Part shown: positions 1 to 8,402 of the stretch, in pieces
Layout of the letters: every line of letters starts with the position of its first letter
How positions within the stretch are numbered: position 1 is the stretch's first letter
Assembly (NCBI GenBank): GCA_963588595.1
Contig: CAVAIA010000001.1
Location: 1 to 26,923 of the forward strand
Origin: Phoenicibacter sp963588595
GTDB taxonomy: Bacteria; Actinomycetota; Coriobacteriia; Coriobacteriales; Eggerthellaceae
Direction of reading: 5' to 3'
Length of the DNA: 26,923 bases
Made by a program: the position numbers and the translations under genes
Notes under the pieces: generated by a model
Seen by the model: the letters and a program-made list of their open reading frames with translations, nothing else
The model's database searches: none
What the model was told of the DNA's origin: nothing

Positions 1-55
1 GAGCAGCTCACTCGTAATGAGCAGGTCAGCGGTTCGAGTCCGCTCGTTGGCTCCA
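1..55 (+). tRNA. tRNA-Thr (anticodon CGU), 5' part missing
   Basis: Only the 3' part of the gene lies in the window. The anticodon stem pairs positions 6-10 with 18-22 around a 7-base loop at 11-17, with anticodon CGT at 13-15. A T-arm with the TTCGAGT loop follows, then the 3' acceptor strand and an encoded CCA at 53-55. The D-arm and 5' acceptor strand are upstream of the window. Confidence 0.93.
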
Positions 56-71
56 CGTCTAAAAGGAACTT

Positions 72-1322
72 ATGAATTTAGTTACAATAATACCCACCTA
101 CATCTCAGATCCTTCAAAAGAACCCGACCCAGGAAAAATTTTAACAAACTACGACCACATGACCCCCATCAATGAATCAGGGGAACTAGATCGTTGTTTA
201 AAGTCATTGGAAAACATCGAGAATTTAGGTCTTGTTTTAATTTTGGTCGTCTCGCAAAAAGGGATAGAAAAGCAAGCAAGCGAAAAAGTTCGCAGCATTG
301 CAAACAATAGCAAAGTCACTTCTATGGTTATAGGCGAAGATGAGGTCAATATTCTTCGCTCTCGAGTAAAACAACTCGCAGGGCCTGAAGTGGCAAGGAA
401 AATAACTCTTCGAGGATATGGAAATGTTAGAAATGTTGGGCTTGTTTTAGCGCAAGCATTCGGCTTCGACTCAGTGCTTTTCATCGATGACGATGAAATT
501 GTTGAAGATGAAAACTTTATGAATGTGGCTGTTTATGGGCTTGGAAAGTTGACCCCTTCTGGAGTTCCCATATTGGCAAAGAGCGGCTATTACCTAAACG
601 AAAGAAACTCATTTCTCTCCTCATGGGAAGATGCTTGGTATGACAAATTTTGGCAACAAGGTTCTTCATTTAATCATTGGATCGAAAATGCTATGGCAGG
701 TCCCCGTTTAACAAGATCAAATCATGTTTGCGGGGGCTGTTTTATATTGCACAAGGAAGCATTTAAACGAATTTGCTTTGACCCTTATATCGCAAGGGGC
801 GAGGACCTCGATTATATGATCAATTTACGAATGCATGGGGCGGATATGTGGTTTGATAATGCATGGCAACTAAAGCATAGACCTCCAAAAACAAAGAGTG
901 AAGGTAGACGTTTTCGTCAAGACATTTATCGATGGATCTATGAACAAGCAAAAATTGAATTTAGCTGGGCAAACATAGACTTAAGAAAGATAACTGCTGC
1001 TAACTTACTTCCTTACCCTGGCTCTTTGCTCGGCAAAGGGCTAAAGACGAGAATTTGGCTAACTGCTCGCTTCCGCTCTGTTGGCAGACCAGACAAAGCT
1101 GAATATGCACGCGCAGCAAAAGATGCAAAGACCAACGCAATTGACTATGCAACAAGGCATTGCACTAAATATTTTGACTTTGAACGTGCGTGGCCATCGA
1201 TGATGGAAGCCATAAGCCGTGACCGCGTTATTTCTGAACAACTTCTTAGCATGACAGCTGAAATTAAAGAAAATAACCTTGATCCAGGTGTCACAACAGA
1301 AATCCAACAAGACATAGAGTAA
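72..1322 (+). CDS. GT-A fold family 2-like glycosyltransferase
   Basis: A 416-residue protein probably transferring a sugar from a nucleotide-sugar donor; donor and acceptor cannot be told. The N-terminus (VTIIPTY, residues 4-10) looks like the first strand of a GT-A fold. An acidic run FIDDDE at 137-142 matches the metal-binding DxD motif, GGCFILHKEAF at 221-231 resembles the acceptor-side motif of GT2 enzymes, and GEDLDYM at 243-249 resembles the ED base motif. No signal peptide or membrane segment is visible, so it should be cytosolic. The ATG at 72 follows an AAAGGA ribosome site by about six bases. The stop lies 3 nt before a histidine kinase gene, so the two are probably co-transcribed. 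Alternatives are a glycogen- or phosphoglycerate-type glycosyltransferase or one making a surface polymer. Confidence 0.7.
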   Translation: MNLVTIIPTYISDPSKEPDPGKILTNYDHMTPINESGELDRCLKSLENIENLGLVLILVVSQKGIEKQASEKVRSIANNSKVTSMVIGEDEVNILRSRVKQLAGPEVARKITLRGYGNVRNVGLVLAQAFGFDSVLFIDDDEIVEDENFMNVAVYGLGKLTPSGVPILAKSGYYLNERNSFLSSWEDAWYDKFWQQGSSFNHWIENAMAGPRLTRSNHVCGGCFILHKEAFKRICFDPYIARGEDLDYMINLRMHGADMWFDNAWQLKHRPPKTKSEGRRFRQDIYRWIYEQAKIEFSWANIDLRKITAANLLPYPGSLLGKGLKTRIWLTARFRSVGRPDKAEYARAAKDAKTNAIDYATRHCTKYFDFERAWPSMMEAISRDRVISEQLLSMTAEIKENNLDPGVTTEIQQDIE

Positions 1323-1325
1323 GGT

Positions 1326-2477
1326 TTGAAGCTTGCAGAAAAAATAGTTGGGTTTGAAGAAGAGGACGAGCGAGCCTTATTAATTGAAGAAATCCTAACG
1401 CTTTCTTCCGCCATGGTTGAGGCGATACGTGGCGGATACAATGAAAAGTCAGCAAAACTCATTTGCAGCATGCTTTTGCCCTACACAAGCGCAGATGCAA
1501 TATCAATAACTGACAAAGAAAAAGTTCTTGCCTATGTTGGTTTTATGGAAGAAGATTATCCGACAGGGTGCAATATCAAGAATAAATCAACTCATGATGT
1601 TATAAAGAGCGGTCGTTCTAGAACAATCCTTAACGAAAAAGAAATTGGATTTCCTATAGCTAAACACGAGATAAACGCAGCGATTATAGAACCTCTGATC
1701 GTGGCGCGCCGTTCAATCGGCGTTATGAAGTTTTACTTTAAAGATCCAGTCAAAGTCACGAAATCCCAAAGAATGATCGCAAAAGGCTTTTCAAATTTGA
1801 TATCGACGCAAATTCAAGCGCAAGAAACAGAAAACCAACGCTCACTCAATGCGCAAATGGAAGTTAAGATGCTTCAAAGTCAAATTAATCCACATTTTTT
1901 GTTTAACACTATAAATGCAATTATGTCGCTTACGCGCACCGACCCCGAAAAAGCGAGAGAAATGCTTCAAAATTTCGCAGGATTCTATAGGGCAACGCTT
2001 GAACAAGACGCTGAATCGATAACATTGAGCGAAGAGATCGAAAACACTGAGAGGTATGCCTCGCTTCAACAAATGCGCTTCGGAAGCGACAGGTTAGTGT
2101 GTCAAACATCTGGCGACGTAAATGAATTGCCCACTTTTAAAATCCCCCCTTTCGTTTTGCAACCAATCGTTGAAAACTCAATCTTGCATGCTATGCCAAC
2201 GTCAGGGCAACTCAAAATAGAAATCATCGTAAAAATGAAACATAACCATGTCCTCATCAGCGTCAAAGACAATGGCAGAGGCATGAATAAAAAAATAGCT
2301 CAAGAGCTCTTTGAGGATAACAACCACAAGAGCGAAGGTCTAGGTCTTGCGATGAAAAATGTTAAGAGAAGAATTAAGGGTTTCTATGGAAGGCGCGCAA
2401 ACATAGTTGTAAGGTCCAAAAGATGGGTCGGAACAACTATAACTTTCGTTTTGCCCTACAATCCAAAAAAACCATAA
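1326..2477 (+). CDS. Soluble LytS/YehU-type sensor histidine kinase
   Basis: A 383-residue kinase. Residues about 25-165 look like a GAF-type sensor domain. A His_kinase (LytS class) segment follows, with the phospho-acceptor in QINPHFLFNTINAI (His190), and then a HATPase domain with N-box VENSILHAM (281-289), G1 box DNGRGM (315-320) and G2 box EGLGLAMKN (337-345). LytS proteins normally start with a multi-helix membrane sensor; none is present, so this should be a cytosolic sensor. The start is TTG at 1326, only 3 nt after the glycosyltransferase stop, with AAGG almost touching the start codon, so translational coupling is likely. No response regulator is encoded in the window. The gene converges on ppk with a 7-nt gap and no obvious terminator. 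Confidence 0.85.
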   Translation: MKLAEKIVGFEEEDERALLIEEILTLSSAMVEAIRGGYNEKSAKLICSMLLPYTSADAISITDKEKVLAYVGFMEEDYPTGCNIKNKSTHDVIKSGRSRTILNEKEIGFPIAKHEINAAIIEPLIVARRSIGVMKFYFKDPVKVTKSQRMIAKGFSNLISTQIQAQETENQRSLNAQMEVKMLQSQINPHFLFNTINAIMSLTRTDPEKAREMLQNFAGFYRATLEQDAESITLSEEIENTERYASLQQMRFGSDRLVCQTSGDVNELPTFKIPPFVLQPIVENSILHAMPTSGQLKIEIIVKMKHNHVLISVKDNGRGMNKKIAQELFEDNNHKSEGLGLAMKNVKRRIKGFYGRRANIVVRSKRWVGTTITFVLPYNPKKP

Positions 2478-2484
2478 AGTTTAT

Positions 2485-5046
2485 TTAAAACCAACGATGT
2501 TTCTTTTTCTTCTCGGAAGGAATTTTAAATTCATTATTTTTAGGATATTCACTAAAGAAAGAATCAAAAGATGCGTTTTTTTCTTCTTTTATTGAATTAT
2601 CGATAACATCGCTGTCAGAAACTTTATCTATCTGTTCTTCTTCAGGTAAATGAAATGAAATAGGTCGTAGCGCCTCTAAATTTTCTTGTTCAGTCTTTTT
2701 CCCCTTCGACTTCTTTTTATTCTTCTTGAAACGAGGATTGTTAGAAACTTCCCCTTTCTTTGCTTCAGGTTTTCGACTCTCGATAATATTAGTTCTTGCG
2801 CTATCTAGCTCACCTTTTTTCGAACTCTTTTTCTCTTTTGTCTCCTCTTCCTCAAAAACATCTCCCTCTATCTTGCGGGAGCGAGCAATTAAAATTTCTT
2901 GAGAATCGATGCTCTTATCATTCTTTTTCTTCAAAAAGGAAGGTTTAGTGTAAGTCCCGTCCGAACAAAGAGCTCTTAATTTTTCATTATCCTCAATGCA
3001 CTCACCGATATATTTAATTATCTCGCCCTTCAATGCGAGGTTCTCTACCGGCCAGGCGATTTCGACTCTTTTGTCCAAATTTCTCGTCATTAAATCAGCA
3101 CTCGAAAGATAGAGTTTGCAAGAAGTGTCCAAGCTACCAAAACAATAAATTCGGCTATGCTCTAAAAGTCGCCCAACTATGCTAACAACATATATGTTCT
3201 CCGTAAATCCCTTTATGTTAGGAAGGACGCATGAAATTCCTCGAACTAGCAATGTTATTTGCACGCCAGCTTGAGACGCCTCAACGAGCTTATTGATAAT
3301 ATCGAGGTCAGTTATAGAATTTGTCTTCAAAAAGATTCCAGAAGGACGGCCTTCTTTCTTAAATTTAATTTGCTCGTCTATATTCTTCATGAGCATTTTT
3401 TTAATTTGAAGAGGAGCCACTTGCAAGATGTCATAATCATCGCTCAGCGTTTCCATTTGCATATTCGTGAAAAATTCGATTGCATCCTCCCCGATTCTTC
3501 TATCGGAGGTCATGAAACTAAAGTCAGTGTAGAGCTTTGCTGTCTTCTCGTTATAGTTTCCAGTTCCCAATTGAGTTATATATTGAGTTCCCGAAGGCGT
3601 GTTTCTTGTTATGCAACAAATCTTGGAATGGACTTTGTAATCTGCAAATCCATAGATAACATTTGCTCCCGCTTCCTCGAAACGCATAGACCAATTGATG
3701 TTATTTGATTCATCAAAACGAGCTCTAAGTTCAAAAAGCGCTGTGACTTCCTTGCCGTTCTCGGCAGCTAAAATCAATGCTTCAGCGATCCTGCTTTGCT
3801 CAGCTAAGCGGTAAAGCGTTATTTTAATTGAAACGACTGCTGGGTCAAACGCCGCTTCTTTCAAAAGTTGAACCAAGACGTCCATTGTCTCATAAGGATA
3901 AGACAGAAGAATTTCCCGCTCAGAGAGTTGATTTATAACACTTCTATTTTTGTCTATCGAAGGAGGCCATGCAGGGGTAAATGGTTTATAAGTCAACTTC
4001 TTTAGCGTCTTATTGTCGTTAACGTGTTTCGTTATCGAATAAACATAGGACAAGTCTAACGGCACTTTTGTTACAAAAAGCTGTTCTTCCGAAAGTTCTA
4101 GCCTGCTCATCAACGCTCCCTTAACAACTTCAGAAAGCGGTCTTGCACTTTCGAGCCTCACTGGATGAAGACGGCTTCTCTTCTTCAAAATCCTCTTCAT
4201 GTGCTCGCGATAGTCTTCGCCTTGTTCCTCTTCACCTTCTATAACGTCGAGATCCGCGTTTCTTGTCACACAAATAATGTTGGTGTGTTTGACTTTATAC
4301 ATGCTGAAGATCTCAGGCGCATACATATCTATTAAATTTTCGAGCAAAATGAATTTGAATCCATCTTCGTCATTATCAGTCGGAAGCTCGATCACTCTTT
4401 TTGTTTGAGGAGGCAAAGGTATTATTCCCAAAGTTACATTTTTCGCTCCGCCCGTCGAAAGAGTTTTCGAATTCTTATTAAACTCTCCCCTAGTCTTTTC
4501 ATTTAGGCGCACAATAATGTAAATCGCACCATTGCTCAAATGCGGGAAAGGATGGCGCGAATTGACAATTTGAGGTGAGAGGTAGGGCTGGACTTGTTGT
4601 TTGTACCAATCATCAAGAAATGCACGCTGTTTAGAAGTTAGTTGCTTAGTGTCTACGTTGCGGATGCCATAATCGTCTAATTTGTCACATAAATGCTCAT
4701 ATGTTTGTTCATAGTAAGGGTAAAGCTCATGACAGCGAGCATAGATATGTTGCAAATGCTCCTTTGGTCTCCATCCGGTCTTTTTGTCCTCAATTTTTCC
4801 CTTAACAAGTTCAAGGTCGCTCAAAGAACCGACCCTAACCATGAAGAATTCTTGCAAATTGCTCCAAAAAATAGAGACGAAATTCATCCGCTCTAAAAGA
4901 GGAACGTTCTTATCTCGCGCTTGATCTAGAACTCTCTTATTAAACTCAAGCCACGAAAGCTCTCTGCTTTGCAAATATGCTGGGGCTGAACTTGACTTTA
5001 ACTCTCTACTTAAACTCTTGTTTTTGTTGTCCATCTTATCACTCAT
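2485..5046 (-). CDS. ppk1: Polyphosphate kinase Ppk1 with long charged C-terminal tail
   Basis: Makes polyphosphate from ATP, reversibly. At 853 residues it is longer than the usual Ppk1 (about 690-720). The N-terminal domain begins with YLQSRELSWLEFNKRVL (24-40). The two C-terminal phospholipase-D-like domains carry the conserved histidines: DYKVHSK (His473, the autophosphorylated residue by family comparison) and LLEHSRIYCFGS (His630). The fold ends near residue 700. Residues 704-853 are a low-complexity tail rich in Lys, Glu and Ser with no recognised domain. The ATG follows GGAG at a 7-nt spacing, and a promoter lies at 5075-5102. No ppx or other polyphosphate gene is nearby. The upstream neighbour is a metal ATPase on the same strand, and polyphosphate can chelate metals, so a functional link is possible but unproven. 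Confidence 0.96.
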   Translation of the reverse strand: MSDKMDNKNKSLSRELKSSSAPAYLQSRELSWLEFNKRVLDQARDKNVPLLERMNFVSIFWSNLQEFFMVRVGSLSDLELVKGKIEDKKTGWRPKEHLQHIYARCHELYPYYEQTYEHLCDKLDDYGIRNVDTKQLTSKQRAFLDDWYKQQVQPYLSPQIVNSRHPFPHLSNGAIYIIVRLNEKTRGEFNKNSKTLSTGGAKNVTLGIIPLPPQTKRVIELPTDNDEDGFKFILLENLIDMYAPEIFSMYKVKHTNIICVTRNADLDVIEGEEEQGEDYREHMKRILKKRSRLHPVRLESARPLSEVVKGALMSRLELSEEQLFVTKVPLDLSYVYSITKHVNDNKTLKKLTYKPFTPAWPPSIDKNRSVINQLSEREILLSYPYETMDVLVQLLKEAAFDPAVVSIKITLYRLAEQSRIAEALILAAENGKEVTALFELRARFDESNNINWSMRFEEAGANVIYGFADYKVHSKICCITRNTPSGTQYITQLGTGNYNEKTAKLYTDFSFMTSDRRIGEDAIEFFTNMQMETLSDDYDILQVAPLQIKKMLMKNIDEQIKFKKEGRPSGIFLKTNSITDLDIINKLVEASQAGVQITLLVRGISCVLPNIKGFTENIYVVSIVGRLLEHSRIYCFGSLDTSCKLYLSSADLMTRNLDKRVEIAWPVENLALKGEIIKYIGECIEDNEKLRALCSDGTYTKPSFLKKKNDKSIDSQEILIARSRKIEGDVFEEEETKEKKSSKKGELDSARTNIIESRKPEAKKGEVSNNPRFKKNKKKSKGKKTEQENLEALRPISFHLPEEEQIDKVSDSDVIDNSIKEEKNASFDSFFSEYPKNNEFKIPSEKKKKHRWF

Positions 5047-5074
5047 TATTTCTCCAAACTAACTCTATAAGACC

Positions 5075-5102
5075 ATTATATAGCTAATAACCCGCGTTTC
5101 AA
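5075..5102 (-). promoter_or_regulatory. Sigma-70-type promoter of ppk1
   Basis: Read on the minus strand, TTGAAA (5097-5102) and TATAAT (5075-5080) are separated by 16 nt, about 30 nt upstream of the ppk1 ATG. The -10 is a perfect consensus and the -35 matches 5 of 6 positions. It sits in the 99-nt gap after the ATPase gene, so ppk1 can be transcribed separately from its upstream neighbour. Confidence 0.6.
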
Positions 5103-5145
5103 TCAAGCTTCATTTGGAAGAATAAAATATAGTTTTTATAAACAT

Positions 5146-7296
5146 TTATTTTTTTATAGTTAAAGCGCGCATTGCATTTATAACAGCGATCACCATAACT
5201 CCAACGTCGGCAAATATCGCCATATACATATTCGCAATCCCAAGCGCTCCTAAAATCAAACAAGAAAACTTAACAAGGAGAGCAAAAATAATATTTTCGT
5301 TAACGATCCTCATGCATCTATAAGCGATTCTCAAAGACTTAGGAATGCTTAAAGGATCGTCGTCCATAAGAACGATGTCGGCAGCTTCAATCGCTGCATC
5401 GCTTCCAATTCCCCCCATTGCAATTCCAACGTCAGCACTCATCAACACTGGTGCATCATTGATTCCATCTCCGACAAATGCGACTTTGTCCCTTTTATCT
5501 CCATTATTTAAAGCGTTTGTCTTCAGAGCTTCAACTTGTTCCACCTTATCCTGTGGCAGCAATTCTGCATAAATTGAGTCGATGCCCATTTGATCCGCAA
5601 CTGATTTTGCAGCCTTAAGGTTATCTCCTGTTAACATAACAGTTTTCTTAACACCACAAGATTTCAAAAGTGAAATAGCGTCCTTGCTCGTATCTTTAAC
5701 GACGTCCGATATAAGAATATAGCCAGCATAAACTTCATTAACCGAGACGTAAACAACACTTCCATAACTGTCCGAAATATTGCTTTCGAACTTCTCTTCA
5801 CAAACAAAAGAAGGTTTGCCAACTTTTACTTCAACTTCACCAACCTTCGCACTAACACCGCCCGCGCTGACCTCTTTTTGATCCGAGATTTCCTTTATAT
5901 CAATCTCTTTGAAGTTGGCATCATTAAATGCATTGCATATACTTTTAGCGATAGGGTGGTTTGAAGCAAGCTCAGCACATGCTGCAAAATATAAAAGGCT
6001 TAGTTTTACATTTTCTTTGTCCTCAAACTTAACGTCGGGAACCACCTCAGATAAAATCTTCTCACCCTCCTTAGAAACGGCTATCTCAACAACATCAAAA
6101 ACGCCTTTCGTTAAAGTCCCTGTTTTGTCAAAAACAATTGTGTCAAGTTTTGTTAAAGCTTCCAAGTAGTTGGAGCCCTTAATCAAAACTCCATTTTTGC
6201 TAGCGCAACCAATCCCTGCAAAGAACGAAAGCGGAATGCTTATCACTAACGCACAAGGGCAACTTATCACCAAGAATGTTAATGCGCGATATATCCAATC
6301 AAACCAATTTACGGACCATCCTAAAAGCATCAGAAATAATGGAGCGACAACCCCCAAACAAAGCGCTGCAACGCAAACGCAAGGCGTGTAATACTTTGCA
6401 AATCTTGAAATGAATGCCTCTTTTTGAGACTTATTCGAACTTGCATTTTGGACAAGCTCTAGAATTTTTGAAACTGTTGACTCTCCGAAGACCTTCGTAG
6501 TTTTAATCTTTAAAACGCCGCTCTCGCAAATGCAACCGCTGACAACTTCGTCTCCTAGGTTCGCCATCCGAGGCACGCTCTCACCCGTTAGCGAGCTTGT
6601 GTCAAGGCTGCTTGATCCCTCAACAACCACTCCATCGATAGGAACTTTTTCACCTGGATTGACAACAATAATTCCCCCAACCTCAATCGAGGCGGGATCG
6701 ACTCGCTTAATTTTGCCATCAACGTCAACGTTTGCATAATCTGGACGAATGTCCATCAAATCTGTTATATTCTTTTTGCTTCTGCCAACCGCATAACCTT
6801 CAAACCACTCTCCTAGTTGGTAAAAGACCATAACTGCGACTGCTTCTGTGAACTCCCCATTCCCAATGATCCCAAGAAACACAGCTCCCAACGTCGCAAC
6901 AACCATCAAGAAATTCTCGTCAAAAATTTTGCCCTTTAAAATGTTTTTGCCCGCCTTTGCTAAGACTTTGTGGCCAATGAAGAGATAGTCAATTCCATAG
7001 AGAATTAAATTTGTAAAGTAAGAAGCCGTTTTAGCGCCATCAGCGCTCATCCCGCATGCGCTCATATAAAAAGACTCAACATAGGGTTCAATGACCTTTA
7101 GGAGAACAAGAAAGGCAAAAGCAATGCAAATTTTAATCAAGTCGCTCTTTTGTTTGCTAGTTAGTCCCTTCTTTGGAATTTCATCTACGTCAACTTTTCC
7201 ATCACAACAGCAACAACATCCCTCTTCTTCATGATCATGACAATGATGATGTTCTTGACATCCACAATTGCAACCTTTTTGATCTTTACATGCCAT
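5146..7296 (-). CDS. P1B-type heavy-metal-exporting ATPase (Zn/Cd/Pb class)
   Basis: A 716-residue membrane pump of the ZntA/CadA family. Visible motifs are TGES (237-240), the intramembrane metal motif SCPCAL with Cys346-Pro-Cys348, the phosphorylation motif DKTGTLT (Asp390), SNHPIA (His447), MLTGDN (554-559) and GDGINDAP (609-616). The last helix has FADVGVM with an Asp at 697, which together with CPC is the signature of the divalent-zinc (P1B-2) subgroup. Instead of an HMA domain with GMxCxxC, the first 32 residues form a short tail with ten Cys and five His (CCCCC at 27-31). Start: ATG at 7296 after AAGGAG at 6 nt. The region 7315-7377 upstream carries two palindromes that may bind a metal-sensing repressor or activator. 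Confidence 0.93.
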   Translation of the reverse strand: MACKDQKGCNCGCQEHHHCHDHEEEGCCCCCDGKVDVDEIPKKGLTSKQKSDLIKICIAFAFLVLLKVIEPYVESFYMSACGMSADGAKTASYFTNLILYGIDYLFIGHKVLAKAGKNILKGKIFDENFLMVVATLGAVFLGIIGNGEFTEAVAVMVFYQLGEWFEGYAVGRSKKNITDLMDIRPDYANVDVDGKIKRVDPASIEVGGIIVVNPGEKVPIDGVVVEGSSSLDTSSLTGESVPRMANLGDEVVSGCICESGVLKIKTTKVFGESTVSKILELVQNASSNKSQKEAFISRFAKYYTPCVCVAALCLGVVAPLFLMLLGWSVNWFDWIYRALTFLVISCPCALVISIPLSFFAGIGCASKNGVLIKGSNYLEALTKLDTIVFDKTGTLTKGVFDVVEIAVSKEGEKILSEVVPDVKFEDKENVKLSLLYFAACAELASNHPIAKSICNAFNDANFKEIDIKEISDQKEVSAGGVSAKVGEVEVKVGKPSFVCEEKFESNISDSYGSVVYVSVNEVYAGYILISDVVKDTSKDAISLLKSCGVKKTVMLTGDNLKAAKSVADQMGIDSIYAELLPQDKVEQVEALKTNALNNGDKRDKVAFVGDGINDAPVLMSADVGIAMGGIGSDAAIEAADIVLMDDDPLSIPKSLRIAYRCMRIVNENIIFALLVKFSCLILGALGIANMYMAIFADVGVMVIAVINAMRALTIKK

Positions 7297-7314
7297 AACA
7301 ACTCCTTAATAACA

Positions 7315-7377
7315 ATTAAAAGTTCTTTTAATCATAGCATAAAATGAGCAAAAGATTAAACGTTTTTTTAATCTTTT
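7315..7377 (-). promoter_or_regulatory. Promoter/operator region of the metal ATPase gene with two palindromes
   Basis: Two inverted repeats frame a likely promoter. The first, 7315-7332, reads ATTAAAAG-TT-CTTTTAAT with perfect 8-bp arms. The second has perfect 11-bp arms AAAAGATTAAA at 7350-7360 and its complement at 7367-7377 around a 6-nt spacer. On the minus strand a -10-like TATGAT lies at 7331-7336 between them, with a weak -35-like TTAATC at 7354-7359 inside the second repeat. The placement suits a regulator controlling the metal pump, but no regulator gene is adjacent and the repeats match no operator I can name. Confidence 0.45.
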
Positions 7378-7396
7378 TAAGTGCTTTACGATGCAT

Positions 7397-7427
7397 AAAA
7401 AAAGCCTCCCTGATCTGGGAGGCTTTT
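7397..7427 (-). terminator. Rho-independent terminator of the rplM-rpsI operon
   Basis: A perfect 7-bp GC-rich stem, GCCTCCC at 7404-7410 and GGGAGGC at 7417-7423, surrounds a 6-nt loop. On the minus strand it is followed by seven T (A run at 7397-7403). It starts 27 nt after the rpsI stop. The flanking A and T runs extend the stem by 4 A-T pairs and could give weak termination in the other direction. Confidence 0.93.
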
Positions 7428-7449
7428 GTCTTCTTTAAGTAGATAAAGA

Positions 7450-7848
7450 TTAACGCTTCGAGAATTGAGGTCTCTTTCTTGCCTTCTTAAGACCGTATTT
7501 CTTTCTCTCAACAACACGCGCGTCGCGAGTTAAGAAACCTGCTTTCTTCAAAAGAGGGCGGTAGTCATCTCCAGCTTCAAGAAGAGCGCGAGAAATTCCT
7601 AAGCGCAAAGCGCCACCTTGTCCGCTAACTCCTCCTCCTTTAACTGTTGCAAGAACATCGAAATGTCCACTTGTCTCAGTTGTCACGAACGGAGCGCTAA
7701 CATATTCGACCATTTGCTCACTGCAAAAATATTCCTTAGCATCCCTTTCATTGACTGTAATTTTCCCAGTTCCAGGAACAAGAGTCACTCTAGCAACGGC
7801 ATTTTTTCTTCTTCCTGTTCCATAATATTTAGCTTCTGTCTTTGCCAT
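7450..7848 (-). CDS. rpsI: 30S ribosomal protein S9
   Basis: A 132-residue S9 (uS9) of normal length. It has the N-terminal YYGTGRRKNAVARV (9-22) and GGGVSGQGGALRLGISRALL in the middle, and ends in KKRPQFSKR, the family's basic tail that reaches the tRNA in the P site. The ATG at 7848 follows the rplM stop by 3 nt, with AGGGG from the end of rplM as ribosome site. rplM-rpsI is a widely conserved pair. Confidence 0.98.
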   Translation of the reverse strand: MAKTEAKYYGTGRRKNAVARVTLVPGTGKITVNERDAKEYFCSEQMVEYVSAPFVTTETSGHFDVLATVKGGGVSGQGGALRLGISRALLEAGDDYRPLLKKAGFLTRDARVVERKKYGLKKARKRPQFSKR

Positions 7849-7851
7849 TTG

Positions 7852-8286
7852 CTACCCCTTCAACTCAATTTTCTTCGGATTTTGCGCTGTGTGAGGATGG
7901 TTAGGACCAGCATAGACCTTTAATTTCATCCCTTGTTTGCGCCCAAGCGTCGTCTTAGGCAACATGCCTTTAACAGCTTTCTCGATAACTCTTTCAGGGT
8001 GCTTCTCCAACGCAGCCTTTAGTGCCTCTGTTTTAAGTCCGCCTGGATGTCCTGAATGATGACCGTAGATTTTATCAGTCATTTTCTTGCCTGAGACCTG
8101 GACTTTCTCGGCGTTAATGACAACAACAAAATCTCCAGTGTCGACATGCGGGGTATATTCAGGTTTGTTCTTTCCTCGCAAAATAATCGCAACTTCGCTT
8201 GCAAGGCGACCGAGGGTTTGTCCTTCAGCATCCACAAGCAACCATTTGCGATCCACCTCGCCTGGTTTTGCACTATAAGTTTTCAT
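7852..8286 (-). CDS. rplM: 50S ribosomal protein L13
   Basis: A 144-residue L13 (uL13) of normal length and first gene of the rplM-rpsI operon. Recognisable segments are KTYSAKPGEVDRKWLLVDA at the N-terminus, LGRLASEVAIILRGKNKPEYTPH, GDFVVVINAEKV and VKGMLPKTTLGR. The start is ATG at 8286 with AAAGG a few bases upstream. The 116-nt upstream gap holds a small hairpin (8325-8342) but no clear consensus promoter. Confidence 0.98.
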   Translation of the reverse strand: MKTYSAKPGEVDRKWLLVDAEGQTLGRLASEVAIILRGKNKPEYTPHVDTGDFVVVINAEKVQVSGKKMTDKIYGHHSGHPGGLKTEALKAALEKHPERVIEKAVKGMLPKTTLGRKQGMKLKVYAGPNHPHTAQNPKKIELKG

Positions 8287-8324
8287 CTATATACCTTTCT
8301 AAACTTAGCCAAAAAAAGATTACG

Positions 8325-8342
8325 GGGCTCTTTTTAGCCCTA
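8325..8342 (-). promoter_or_regulatory. Small hairpin in the rplM leader or 3' end of the upstream gene
   Basis: GGGCT at 8326-8330 pairs with AGCCC at 8337-8341 around a 6-nt loop. On the minus strand a run of seven T follows, but about 7 nt after the stem, which is poor for an intrinsic terminator. It lies between the M28-like gene and rplM. It may be a weak terminator for the former or part of an autoregulatory leader of the latter; the sequence does not decide. Confidence 0.3.
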
Positions 8343-8402
8343 TTATTTTACATCAAAAAACAACGAATTTAAAATTTTCATCAAATTGAGTTTGCTTTAA
8401 AG

